From: Lachnospiraceae bacterium
GTDB lineage: Bacteria; Bacillota; Clostridia; Lachnospirales; Lachnospiraceae
Direction: 5' to 3'
NCBI GenBank assembly: GCA_022790905.1
Contig: JAAVYC010000195.1
Coordinates: 1-14,444, forward strand
Length of the DNA stretch: 14,444 nucleotides
Shown here: one piece after another, positions 1-7,514 of the stretch
Layout of the letters: the number at the start of each line of letters is the position of its first letter
Numbering within the stretch: the first letter of the stretch is position 1
Made by a program: the position numbers and the translations under genes
Notes under the pieces: generated by a model
The model's database searches: none
The model's input: the letters and a program-made list of their open reading frames with translations, nothing else
Told to the model about the DNA's origin: nothing

Positions 1-7
1 GTGCAGA

Positions 8-1138
8 ATGTCTTCTCTGATGCGGTCTCCAAAAAGTTATACGGAACGGGAACTTGTTGCGATCGCGAGACGGGAAAATAATCAAAAGAGAGTATACTTA
101 GTCCTGAACCGTCTGCAGGGAAAGCATATACCGGTGAGTCCGGCAAAAGCTTTTTCCATGTTCGATGCGCTGGGCGAATTGGTGAAAGGAGCATATCAAG
201 ATGAGGCCTTGCTTTTGGTTGGATTTGCGGAGACGGCGACGGCGATTGGTGCGTCTTTGGCAATTCAGCTCAACACTCTTTATATGCAGACAACCAGAGA
301 GAAAATAGAAGGGGTGGAATATCTCTATTTTTCGGAGGAACATAGCCATGCTACCGAACAAAAACTGATCAAAACAGATCTAGACTTTGTGGTTGATCAG
401 ATTGACAGAATCGTATTTGTGGAAGATGAGGTCACAACGGGAAACACGATTTTAAATATGATTTGTGTCATTCAAAAAAACTATCAAAATAAAATTCGTT
501 TTGCTGTGGCTTCTCTGTTAAATGGGATGGATGAGAAGGCGAGAAAGCGCTATGAGGAATTGGAGATCCCCACACATTATCTTGTAAAAACAAACCATGA
601 AAATTATACGGAAATTGCAGGAAAGTACAAAGGAGATGGAAAATATATCATCAACAATGGCATGGAGACGGTACCGGATTTTTCAGAGTATGAGATCGGA
701 GATTATCTGAATGCGAGAAGGCTGAACAGAGGAGAGGTTTATTTGAAAGCTTGTGAAAGTCTTTGGGAGAACGTGCAGAAGAAGGTGGGAGAATTTTGTT
801 CCAAAAAGATATTAGTTTTGGGAACGGAAGAGTGCATGTATCCGGCGCTTTTCATTGCGAGAATGTTAGAGCAGACCGGGAATATCGTAAAATGCCACTC
901 CACGACTAGAAGTCCGATTGAGGTGAGTTCGGAACTGGAATATCCTGTGCATGTGCGCTGCGGATTGCCAAGTCTCTATGATAAAACCAGAAAGACATTT
1001 CTCTATAATTTGGAAAAATATGAAGAGGTTTTGATTCTTACAGATGCAAACTGTAAAGAGCAAGAAGGAATCAGGGCATTGATTCATGCGCTCTCTTTGT
1101 GTGGAAATACAAAAATTTATTTTATAAGGTGGTGTTGA
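8..1138 (+). CDS. PRTase_2 + TRSP domain protein (Ter-linked phosphoribosyltransferase)
   Basis: This 376-residue protein is predicted to be a cytoplasmic phosphoribosyltransferase-like enzyme of the module found with Ter (tellurite/stress) operons. That module was proposed from comparative genomics to make a nucleoside-like metabolite. The N-terminal half (about 25-215) is the PRTase_2 type: a GKHIPVSP segment at 38-45 and the PRPP-binding motif VFVEDEVTTGNTI at 136-148. The C-terminal part (about 265-376) carries a literal T-R-S-P at 300-303, the signature that names the TRSP domain. The frame is open back to the window edge and no ribosome site is visible in the first 7 bases, so the true start may lie upstream. 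The next gene begins one base after its stop, so the two are co-transcribed. The family assignment is from recognised motifs; the substrate is unknown. Confidence 0.8.
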   Translation: MSSLMRSPKSYTERELVAIARRENNQKRVYLVLNRLQGKHIPVSPAKAFSMFDALGELVKGAYQDEALLLVGFAETATAIGASLAIQLNTLYMQTTREKIEGVEYLYFSEEHSHATEQKLIKTDLDFVVDQIDRIVFVEDEVTTGNTILNMICVIQKNYQNKIRFAVASLLNGMDEKARKRYEELEIPTHYLVKTNHENYTEIAGKYKGDGKYIINNGMETVPDFSEYEIGDYLNARRLNRGEVYLKACESLWENVQKKVGEFCSKKILVLGTEECMYPALFIARMLEQTGNIVKCHSTTRSPIEVSSELEYPVHVRCGLPSLYDKTRKTFLYNLEKYEEVLILTDANCKEQEGIRALIHALSLCGNTKIYFIRWC

Positions 1139-1139
1139 T

Positions 1140-2189
1140 TTGAAAAGTTCGTATAGGGAGGAGGATGTCACACTTCTCTTAAAAGATATCACTGGACTGG
1201 TAAAACCGCAGTCGACCAAAGAGAGAGAACGGCTGATACAGGCGGGAAAACATTACTGTGAAATGCTCCCGATTGAGTACGTTCCAAGTGAAAAATATAT
1301 GGAAGCCTACGAAGAGGCGTTAAAAAATGATGCCGTATCCACGGCAAGAGCCGTCGCGAGACTGGCTGATAAAATAATAGAGAAAAGGGGAAAACAGGTG
1401 GTCCTTGTCTCACTCGCAAGGGCGGGGATACCGATTGGAATTTTATTAAAGCATTACTTTCAGAAAAAATATCGGATCAATATATTACACTATTCGATTT
1501 CTATCATCAGAGGACGAGGAATCGACGACAATGCTATGAGATATCTCTTACAACATCATAAGCCGGAGGAATTGCTCTTTGTGGACGGCTGGATTGGAAA
1601 AGGAGCTATTTTAAGGGAACTGAAAAAAGCGCTTGCCGCATATCCCGGCGTCTCGTCAGATCTGGCAGTTCTGGCAGATCCTGCGAATGTGACAGAACTT
1701 TGCGGGACACACGAGGATATTTTGATACCGAGTTCCTGTCTGAATTGTACAGTATCTGGGCTTATCAGCCGCACTTTTTTAAGAGATGATATTATAGGAA
1801 AAAACGATTTTCACGGAGCCGTATATTATGGGGAATTAAAAGAGTCGGATTTGTCTTATGCCTTCATTGAAACGATCGAAAAAGAATTTGAGATGGAATG
1901 CGAAAAAGAAGACAAAAAAATAGATGGACAGGGATTAAAAGAAGTGAGAGAGATCGCAAAACAGTATGGGATCGAAGACATCAATTTTATAAAGCCCGGC
2001 ATCGGAGAGACGACAAGAGTTCTTCTTCGCAGAGTTCCCTGGAAAATCTTGTTGCACTGTGCATATAAGGAGGATACGTCTCTTACGCATATTCTAAGGC
2101 TTGCAAAAGAAAAAGGAGTTCCCGTGGAATATTATCCTCTCAGCCACTATAAGGCATGCGGTATAATAAAGAAATTGGCGGACACGTAG
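1140..2189 (+). CDS. StiP/PRTase_1-family protein with C-terminal Pelota-like domain
   Basis: This 349-residue protein resembles the StiP family (PRTase_1, first named a cysteine protease), partner of PRTase_2-TRSP proteins in Ter-linked operons. Visible landmarks are VSLARAGIPIGILL (90-103), the PRTase-like loop LLFVDGWIGKGAI (145-157) and a Cys-containing stretch SSCLNC (198-203). The C-terminal 70 residues (PGIGETTRVLLRRVPWKILL at 286-305, then VPVEYYPLSHYKACGIIKKL) match the L7Ae-like Pelota RNA-binding domain found at this position in the family. I chose the TTG start at 1140 because AAGGTGG at 1126-1132 sits 7 bases upstream, inside the end of the preceding gene. The two genes are translationally coupled. 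No clear terminator follows. The enzymatic activity is inferred from the family only. Confidence 0.8.
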   Translation: MKSSYREEDVTLLLKDITGLVKPQSTKERERLIQAGKHYCEMLPIEYVPSEKYMEAYEEALKNDAVSTARAVARLADKIIEKRGKQVVLVSLARAGIPIGILLKHYFQKKYRINILHYSISIIRGRGIDDNAMRYLLQHHKPEELLFVDGWIGKGAILRELKKALAAYPGVSSDLAVLADPANVTELCGTHEDILIPSSCLNCTVSGLISRTFLRDDIIGKNDFHGAVYYGELKESDLSYAFIETIEKEFEMECEKEDKKIDGQGLKEVREIAKQYGIEDINFIKPGIGETTRVLLRRVPWKILLHCAYKEDTSLTHILRLAKEKGVPVEYYPLSHYKACGIIKKLADT

Positions 2190-2376
2190 ATTTTAGACAC
2201 TGCCTTATATACGAATCATAATCTTGGAAATAAATTCTCGTTTGTCAGGACAAAATCCCGGCCGAGTCTTTAGAGTGGCGGATCTAAAAGAGTAAAGCGG
2301 TGATGTTTAGATATTGTCAGTAAATTGTATGTTTTTTATTAATCTTTTTTAAGAATTAAATAATGGAATGTTAAAG

Positions 2377-2427
2377 TACAGATTGTTTTTGTTTGGTATG
2401 ATAAATACGACACAAAAATGATCTGTA
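2377..2427 (+). promoter_or_regulatory. Candidate vanG promoter flanked by a 7-bp inverted repeat
   Basis: An extended -10 element, TG-G-TATGAT, lies at 2394-2402 with no convincing -35. It would start transcription near 2409, about 57 bases before the ligase start. A perfect inverted repeat, TACAGAT (2377-2383) and ATCTGTA (2421-2427), brackets it. That arrangement could be a split operator, but 7-bp arms 37 bp apart in AT-rich DNA can also arise by chance. A weaker alternative promoter is TTGTCA (2314-2319), 17 bases, then TATTAA (2337-2342). The rest of the 2190-2465 spacer holds only a short hairpin (TTTAGA 2269-2274 with TCTAAA 2283-2288) that has no T-run. Confidence 0.4.
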
Positions 2428-2465
2428 TTTTTTATGATATAGGAGCATAACAGGAGGGTTTACAA

Positions 2466-3515
2466 ATGAGGAATTTGAAGAAAATTGCAATTTTTTTTGG
2501 CGGTTATTCTACGGAATATGAGGTATCTTTACAATCGGCATATGCTGTAATAGAAGGAATGGATACGACAAGATATGAACCGATTTTAATTGGCATAGAC
2601 CGTTATACAGGGGCATGGTTCTGGTATCAGGGAAAAAACGAGCGAATCAAAGAGGACTCCTGGCAGTCTGAGCAGAGCTGCATTTCTGTTTTTCCCTCAT
2701 TAGATCAAAAAATTCATGGACTGTGCTATCTAGAAAAAGACAGACTGCAGACGATCTCTTTAGATGCTGCATTGCCGATTTTGCATGGGAAAAATGGAGA
2801 AGACGGGACCGTTCAGGGAGTGCTGAAATTGATGGGCGTTCCGGTTATTGGATGTGGTCTGCTCTCATCTGCCCTTTGCATGGACAAGGAGTTGGCGCAT
2901 TGCATCGTTCGGATGAATGGAATCAAAACGGCCAGATCGGCTACAATCCAAGAAGGCTATTTGGAGGAGAGTGTGAAAAAGGCTGCTTTAGAGCTCGGGT
3001 ATCCGCTTTTTGTAAAACCTGTTCGTTCCGGTTCCTCCTTCGGAATTACAAAAGTGGCAAAAGAGCAGGAGCTGTTTTTGGCAGTTGAAAAGGCTTTTGA
3101 ACATGATTCCACAGTCCTGTTAGAGGAAATGATTGAGGGATTTGAGGTCGGATGCGCGATACTTGGAAAAGAGGAATTATTACTTGGAGCAGTGGATGAA
3201 ATTGAATTATCCGATGGATTTTTTGACTATACGGAAAAATACACCTTGCAGACTTCAAAGATCCATGTGCCTGCGCGTATTTCTCCTGAGAAAGCAGAAG
3301 AGATAAAAAGGGCTGCTCTCACAATATATAGAGTATTGGGCTGCTCCCACTTTGCGAGAGTGGATCTGTTTTTGACGCCGATGGGCGAGATTTACTTTAA
3401 TGAGGTGAACACAATTCCTGGATTCACCTCGCACAGTCGCTATCCGAACATGTTAAAAGAAGCCGGTTTGTCGTTTGAAGAGATCATTCATCGGTTACTG
3501 GAAATGGAGGGGTAA
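2466..3515 (+). CDS. vanG: D-alanine--D-serine ligase, VanG type
   Basis: This cytoplasmic ATP-grasp ligase (349 residues, the family's normal length) joins D-Ala to a second D-amino acid, probably D-Ser, for peptidoglycan precursors. In order it shows GGYSTEYEVSLQS (12-24; ordinary Ddl enzymes have EHEVS here), LPILHGKNGEDG (103-114), the ATP-grasp segment KPVRSGSSFGITKV (184-197), an omega-loop DYTEKYTL (254-261) in place of the AKYL type of housekeeping Ddl, RVDLF (298-302) and the metal/ATP motif FNEVNTIPGFTSHSRYPNM (311-329). It resembles the VanG sequence as I remember it throughout its length. There is no VanA/B-type His in the omega loop, so D-lactate is unlikely. CAGGAGGG at 2451-2458 is the ribosome site. 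The gene starts an operon with the two halves of VanT. D-Ser specificity is inferred; a D-Ala:D-Ala ligase is the alternative. Confidence 0.88.
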   Translation: MRNLKKIAIFFGGYSTEYEVSLQSAYAVIEGMDTTRYEPILIGIDRYTGAWFWYQGKNERIKEDSWQSEQSCISVFPSLDQKIHGLCYLEKDRLQTISLDAALPILHGKNGEDGTVQGVLKLMGVPVIGCGLLSSALCMDKELAHCIVRMNGIKTARSATIQEGYLEESVKKAALELGYPLFVKPVRSGSSFGITKVAKEQELFLAVEKAFEHDSTVLLEEMIEGFEVGCAILGKEELLLGAVDEIELSDGFFDYTEKYTLQTSKIHVPARISPEKAEEIKRAALTIYRVLGCSHFARVDLFLTPMGEIYFNEVNTIPGFTSHSRYPNMLKEAGLSFEEIIHRLLEMEG

Positions 3516-3516
3516 G

Positions 3517-4578
3517 ATGCGCACAAAGACATTTGCCGGAATCGATGCCTTCCGGATGATTGCAGCGTTTATGGTAGTGGCAATCCATATATCGCCCTTT
3601 TCGGTCTGGAATCAGGATGTCGACTATCTGATTACCTATTGTCTAGGAAGGATTGCTGTACCATTTTTTTTGATGACAACCGGATATTTTGTTTTAGCAC
3701 CCTATGTGCGCAGCGGATTTAAAAGGAAGTATCCTATCCGAAAATATTTTGTGAAAAATATAGGGTTGTATCTCATGGCAACACTCCTCTATTTACCGAT
3801 TGTGATTTATTCTAAAAAAATGCCACATGGTATTATGGGACTGCTAAAACAGGTGTTTTTCGATGGAACGTTTTATCATTTATGGTATTTTCCTGCGGTG
3901 ATCATCGGCTGTGCGCTGCTTATGTTTTTGATCAAAAAGTCGATGCGAGCGGCAATTATTTTTTCTTTCGTCGCATATGTAATCGGTCTATTTGGAGATT
4001 CCTATTACGGAATTGTAAAAGGGATTCCATGGTTAAAAACTATCTATGGGGCTATATTTTCTATCAGCAGTTATACGAGAAACGGCATTTTTTTTGCACC
4101 GATTTTTATCTTGCTCGGGATCCTTGCCGCTATGCCAAGATATCGCTGTCGAAAGCAGGTCTGCAAGATTGGCTGTGTGGTATCCTTGATATTGATGCTT
4201 GCGGAAGGATTACTCATTTATCATTTCAAGATTCAAAGACATCATAGCATGTACCTATTTTTGATACCGACGACGTACTTTTTGTTTCAATTACTGCTTT
4301 TTATTCGGGGAAAAGTTCCTTCGTGGTTTCGCAGTGGCTCTATGTTCATTTATCTGATTCATCCTGCCGTTATCATTCTTGTGCGCGGAATCGCCAAAGC
4401 GGCAAAACTCACAGAGATCTTGGTGGATCATACTTTTGTTCAATATATAGTTGTCTGTATTTTATCATTGCTTATGATATCATGGATTCCAATTCAAAAT
4501 CTTTTGAAAAGGAGAGAGAAGAATGTATCAAAAAGGAAGAGCCTGGGTGGAACTGAATCGTCATCATCTGGCACATAA
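3517..4578 (+). CDS. vanT: VanT-type membrane domain, acyltransferase-3 family (split from racemase)
   Basis: This integral membrane protein of 353 residues has about ten hydrophobic segments, beginning FRMIAAFMVVAIHISPF near residue 12. That is the hallmark start of acyltransferase-3 (OafA-like) proteins and of the N-terminal domain of VanT, which is thought to help with L-serine supply. The ATG at 3517 is chosen over an in-frame ATG at 3475 because GGAGGGG at 3506-3512 lies just before it, and the downstream choice gives the expected MRTKTFAGIDAFR start. It begins one base after the ligase stop. Its last ~18 residues (basic and Ser-rich) overlap the racemase start in another frame and look like frame read-through with no function. 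In known VanT proteins this domain is fused to the racemase, so the gene is either naturally split or broken by a 1-base shift near 4505-4522. Confidence 0.8.
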   Translation: MRTKTFAGIDAFRMIAAFMVVAIHISPFSVWNQDVDYLITYCLGRIAVPFFLMTTGYFVLAPYVRSGFKRKYPIRKYFVKNIGLYLMATLLYLPIVIYSKKMPHGIMGLLKQVFFDGTFYHLWYFPAVIIGCALLMFLIKKSMRAAIIFSFVAYVIGLFGDSYYGIVKGIPWLKTIYGAIFSISSYTRNGIFFAPIFILLGILAAMPRYRCRKQVCKIGCVVSLILMLAEGLLIYHFKIQRHHSMYLFLIPTTYFLFQLLLFIRGKVPSWFRSGSMFIYLIHPAVIILVRGIAKAAKLTEILVDHTFVQYIVVCILSLLMISWIPIQNLLKRREKNVSKRKSLGGTESSSSGT

Positions 4579-5641
4579 TTTAGAACAGTTTAAAAAGATT
4601 CTTTCTATAGAATGTGAGATCATGCCTGCAATCAAAGCGAACGCCTATGGGCATGGGGCTGTGCTGGTTGCTAAGATGTTGCAGGATCTGGGAATAGAGA
4701 GTTTTTGCGTGGCTTCTGTTGACGAGGCAATTGAGTTGAGAGAAGCTGGTATTTTGGGACAAATTTTGATTTTGAGTTATACCTCTCCTTATCGTTTCTC
4801 AGAGTTGCGGCGTTATTCTTTGACACAGACGGTTGTCGATTGTTCTTATGCAGAGGAATTGAACGACTATGGAGAAAACGTAGAGGTCCATATCGGAGTC
4901 GACACAGGTATGCATCGCTTAGGAGAGAGAAGCGATAATATCGAAAATATTTGTAAAATCTGGGAATGCGATCATTTGAACATTACAGGAGTCTTCTCTC
5001 ATCTATGTGTATCCGATGGAAATTCCGAGACAGAACGGGAATTTACTCTAAAACAGATTTCTGAATTCAATTCTGTGGTAACAGCATTACATAAAAGAGG
5101 AATCTGTGGTTTTAAGACGCATATCCAGGGAAGTTATGGTATATTGAATTATCCATTTTTGCGGTTTGACTATGCACGCCCGGGAATAGCTCTCTATGGT
5201 GCCTTTAGTACCCCGCATGACAGGTTACTCTGTGAGGTAGAATTAAAACCGGTGTTGTCTCTAAAAGCCAGAGTGGAATGTGTAAAGCGGTTGTATGCCG
5301 GGGAAGCAGCCGGGTATGGTCTGACCTATACGGCAAAAAGAGAGATGAAAATAGCAGCTGTCTCCATTGGATATGCCGACGGTATACCACGCGAATTATC
5401 CAATAAGGGTTTTGTGCTGGTCAATGGACAAAAAGCGGCGATGATTGGACGAATCTGTATGGATCAGCTGCTGATAGATGTATCAGAGGTCTCTGGGGTT
5501 TCGCCGGGAGATGAAGTAGTTTTTATCGGGAAGAGTGGTGGTCATGAAATCTTAGCAAGTGATTTTGCATACCATGCAAATACGATATCGAATGAAATTT
5601 TAAGCAGGCTTGGAAATCGTCTAGAGAGGGTTCTAATATAG
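4523..5641 (+). CDS. vanT: Serine/alanine racemase, VanT catalytic part
   Basis: This PLP-dependent fold-III racemase (372 residues) is predicted to convert L-Ser, and probably L-Ala, to the D form for the adjacent ligase. The PLP lysine is K38 in AIKANAYGHG, the second catalytic base is Y265 in AAGYG, and GVDTGMHRLG (125-134), FDYARPGIALYG (215-226) and IGRICMDQ (308-315) are standard family motifs. Aligned by eye with alanine racemases, Asn357 (ISNEIL) stands where they have the active-site Tyr (Tyr354 in the Geobacillus enzyme). VanT serine racemases carry Asn there, which favours D-Ser. AAAAGGAGAG at 4507-4516, with GGAG 8 bases before the ATG, is a strong ribosome site, so it can be made as a separate protein. 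It overlaps the membrane gene by 56 bp in a different frame. No vanXY or regulator follows. The family is certain; serine preference is likely. Confidence 0.88.
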   Translation: MYQKGRAWVELNRHHLAHNLEQFKKILSIECEIMPAIKANAYGHGAVLVAKMLQDLGIESFCVASVDEAIELREAGILGQILILSYTSPYRFSELRRYSLTQTVVDCSYAEELNDYGENVEVHIGVDTGMHRLGERSDNIENICKIWECDHLNITGVFSHLCVSDGNSETEREFTLKQISEFNSVVTALHKRGICGFKTHIQGSYGILNYPFLRFDYARPGIALYGAFSTPHDRLLCEVELKPVLSLKARVECVKRLYAGEAAGYGLTYTAKREMKIAAVSIGYADGIPRELSNKGFVLVNGQKAAMIGRICMDQLLIDVSEVSGVSPGDEVVFIGKSGGHEILASDFAYHANTISNEILSRLGNRLERVLI

Positions 5642-5644
5642 CAG

Positions 5645-6472
5645 TTAGAAGATCTCATCTAGTGCAATCGGTTCATCGAGAGGTTCTCTTGCCACATAGA
5701 GCGTTCGGTCTTCCTTTGTGGAGAGCGTCCACTTGACAAGAATGAAACGCCGGTTTATGATTTCGATACAGGTAATGCAGCGCGGATGCACGCAGCTTCC
5801 CGTATTAAAATAGGTGCTGTCTTTGGAGCCGAGAACCGGACGATGTGTGTGTCCGGCGATCAGAATACGGTTCTTTGTTTTCGCCCAGTGCTGAAGTCTT
5901 TTTTCAGTCTTTTTTTTGACCCTGTAGTTTTTTGCAGCGCTGGTAGGATCCAGTACGCCGAATTCTTCTAGGGGCTGCCAGAGATAACGCACCAGAAAGC
6001 GGGAGAGCCGCCAGAGCTTTGAATTAAGAAAATCTGCCTGGTGACCGTGGGTTAAGTAGAGCTCTTTTCCGGAGACACAGTCCTTTAGACGCAGTCCCTC
6101 ATAAAAGCAGCAATCAGGAAAAGGATGCAGATTTTTTTTGACGATATCGTGATTGCCATAAAGCATCCAGAGTCGTTTTTCCTTATGAAAGAGAGAGAGG
6201 AGCCAAAAAACATTGCTGTGTATTTCCTGAATGGAGGAAAAATGGCGATTTTCCCAGAGCTCATCTCCATCTCCCAATTCGATATAACCAAAAGAATGGT
6301 GGTAGTAATAATCCAGGGCGGCAAAATAGAGGTTTTGGTTTTTTAAAAAGTTATCTCCGGATGTCCCGTTTCCGCGATGGCAATCGCTGAAAAGTACATA
6401 TTTGTCGTGAGAGGAGAGAGGGACAGTGGGCGCATAATAAAATGCACGGTCTATGCGGGAGGTGTAACTCAT
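5645..6472 (-). CDS. Metallophosphoesterase (calcineurin-like)
   Basis: This soluble 275-residue protein has the full dinuclear-metal signature of calcineurin-like phosphoesterases: FSDCHRG (D30, H32), ELGDGDE (65-71), YGNHD (105-109), LTHGHQ (140-145) and AGHTHRP (206-212). The DxH / GD / GNHD / GHxH order and the length suit phosphatases or diesterases annotated as LpxH-like or Ser/Thr phosphatase-like. A Gram-positive bacterium has no lipid A, so LpxH activity itself is unlikely and the substrate is unknown. Its start overlaps the stop of the upstream DUF4474 gene as ATGA, so the two are translationally coupled. Its stop is 3 bp from that of the racemase on the other strand, with no terminator between. 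The family call is firm. Confidence 0.85.
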   Translation of the reverse strand: MSYTSRIDRAFYYAPTVPLSSHDKYVLFSDCHRGNGTSGDNFLKNQNLYFAALDYYYHHSFGYIELGDGDELWENRHFSSIQEIHSNVFWLLSLFHKEKRLWMLYGNHDIVKKNLHPFPDCCFYEGLRLKDCVSGKELYLTHGHQADFLNSKLWRLSRFLVRYLWQPLEEFGVLDPTSAAKNYRVKKKTEKRLQHWAKTKNRILIAGHTHRPVLGSKDSTYFNTGSCVHPRCITCIEIINRRFILVKWTLSTKEDRTLYVAREPLDEPIALDEIF

Positions 6473-7356
6473 AATTGCTTTCTTACCTTTCTGCTGCTGC
6501 GGTGAATTTGAAAAACTCTGTGGAAGACAGGCGGCAGGTATTCAAATAGGAAGAGTACCCGGTCTAAGTTGCAGGTAAATGGTCTGGTAAACCAGAGAAA
6601 AAAACGACATAGGAGGCGGTTTTGCCACTGAATCCATCTCCGATATAGACGGGCCAGACAAGAGTGGTGACAAGTATGGCATCTGTGGAAAGTGAAGCAG
6701 ACTTTTAAACCGCAGACAGAGACATCATATCCCATTGCCTCTAAAGCAACTGTGAAAGCTGAGGCCATGCAGGCGTTTGGGAATGTAATGGAGATATCCA
6801 TTTCTAAATCCTTTGGATTGGCGAAATGGCCAGTGCAAAAAGCAGTCAGCCACCAGTGTACTTTATTTAGTCCAGCGAGCAAAAGATGATTATGACTCAG
6901 TTGGAATGACAGGGGTAACATTTCTTCTTCCTCAACAGCATGAAAGAGTTCAGAAGAATATTCTTCCTTAGACAGCAGATGTTCAGAGCGGTAGATACCG
7001 ATCTCACATCCGGCGTTGATGCCGTATTGTCCTTTCCAGAATTCAATTAGCCAAGTATGTCCAGCGTAGTCAAAATAGACAGGAAGGGCGTCAAATACCA
7101 TATGAAAATGGGAGGCAGAGTGATCGTAAAAAGCGGTGTAGCCGAATCGCTTTTGCCAGGCATCCAAAGAGGAAGAGAAAATATCCTGACTTTTGATGTA
7201 AGTGTAGCCAAAAGGAAAGAGAAGATTTTCGATCAGGCTGCATTTTTGCTCGCAGGTCATGTCACAGACTTTTTTTGCGGCATGTTTTCGGCGCAGGAAA
7301 CAAAAAAGAGAACATACAATACAGATTAAAAAAATAATTCCAATATATAGATACAT
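6469..7356 (-). CDS. DUF4474 domain membrane-anchored protein
   Basis: This 295-residue protein of unknown function has one N-terminal membrane segment (about 3-21) followed by basic residues, so it is anchored with its bulk probably in the cytoplasm. Residues 48-125 match DUF4474 as I recall it: FGYTYIKSQDIFSSSLDAWQ, the FGY and FDYAG segments, and the very characteristic TWLIEFWKGQYGINAGCEIG (101-120). The C-terminal third (220-295) is rich in Cys, His, Arg and Trp (HRCHTCHHSC at 224-233) and could bind a metal or a membrane surface; that is inference. The start is supported by an AAAGG-type ribosome site at 7367-7371 (minus strand) about 10 bases upstream. It is the first gene of a two-gene minus-strand operon with the metallophosphoesterase. 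Confidence 0.72.
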   Translation of the reverse strand: MYLYIGIIFLICIVCSLFCFLRRKHAAKKVCDMTCEQKCSLIENLLFPFGYTYIKSQDIFSSSLDAWQKRFGYTAFYDHSASHFHMVFDALPVYFDYAGHTWLIEFWKGQYGINAGCEIGIYRSEHLLSKEEYSSELFHAVEEEEMLPLSFQLSHNHLLLAGLNKVHWWLTAFCTGHFANPKDLEMDISITFPNACMASAFTVALEAMGYDVSVCGLKVCFTFHRCHTCHHSCLARLYRRWIQWQNRLLCRFFLWFTRPFTCNLDRVLFLFEYLPPVFHRVFQIHRSSRKVRKQL

Positions 7357-7404
7357 AATGAATACCTTTACATTTTTTTATATCTTATGATTTGGGTGTT
7401 AAAA

Positions 7405-7420
7405 GGGTGCGGCGCAACCC
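7405..7420. other. Short GC-rich hairpin between divergent genes
   Basis: GGGTGC, loop GGC, then GC-A-ACCC forms a 6-bp stem with one bulged A in the 158-bp space between the divergent DUF4474 and nfo genes. No T-run follows on either strand, so it is not an obvious terminator. It could mark an operator or just be chance. I see no convincing sigma-A promoter pair in this spacer on either strand. Confidence 0.25.
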
Positions 7421-7514
7421 GTTTGATCCTTTCTATGGATCTATGATCTGATTTTTCATAGTAAAATAGAGGAAATCGAAAAGTGAAAAGGCAGTGGGAA
7501 GGAGTTGTAGAAAA

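Noticed and set aside
2269..2288. Hairpin TTTAGA/TCTAAA as a terminator after the StiP gene
   Set aside because: The stem is only 6 bp with an 8-base loop, and there is no T-run.
3475..3516. Upstream in-frame ATG extension of the VanT membrane protein
   Set aside because: It lies deep in the ligase gene without a good ribosome site, and adds 14 residues not expected in the family. GGAGGGG serves the ATG at 3517.
6692..7329. Plus-strand open frames within 6692-7329
   Set aside because: They lie antisense inside the DUF4474 gene, have no ribosome sites, and show no recognisable protein features.
7494..7514. GTG start 21 bases upstream for nfo
   Set aside because: The only ribosome site, GGGAAGGAG, lies downstream of this GTG, and family members start MYIGNH or similar.
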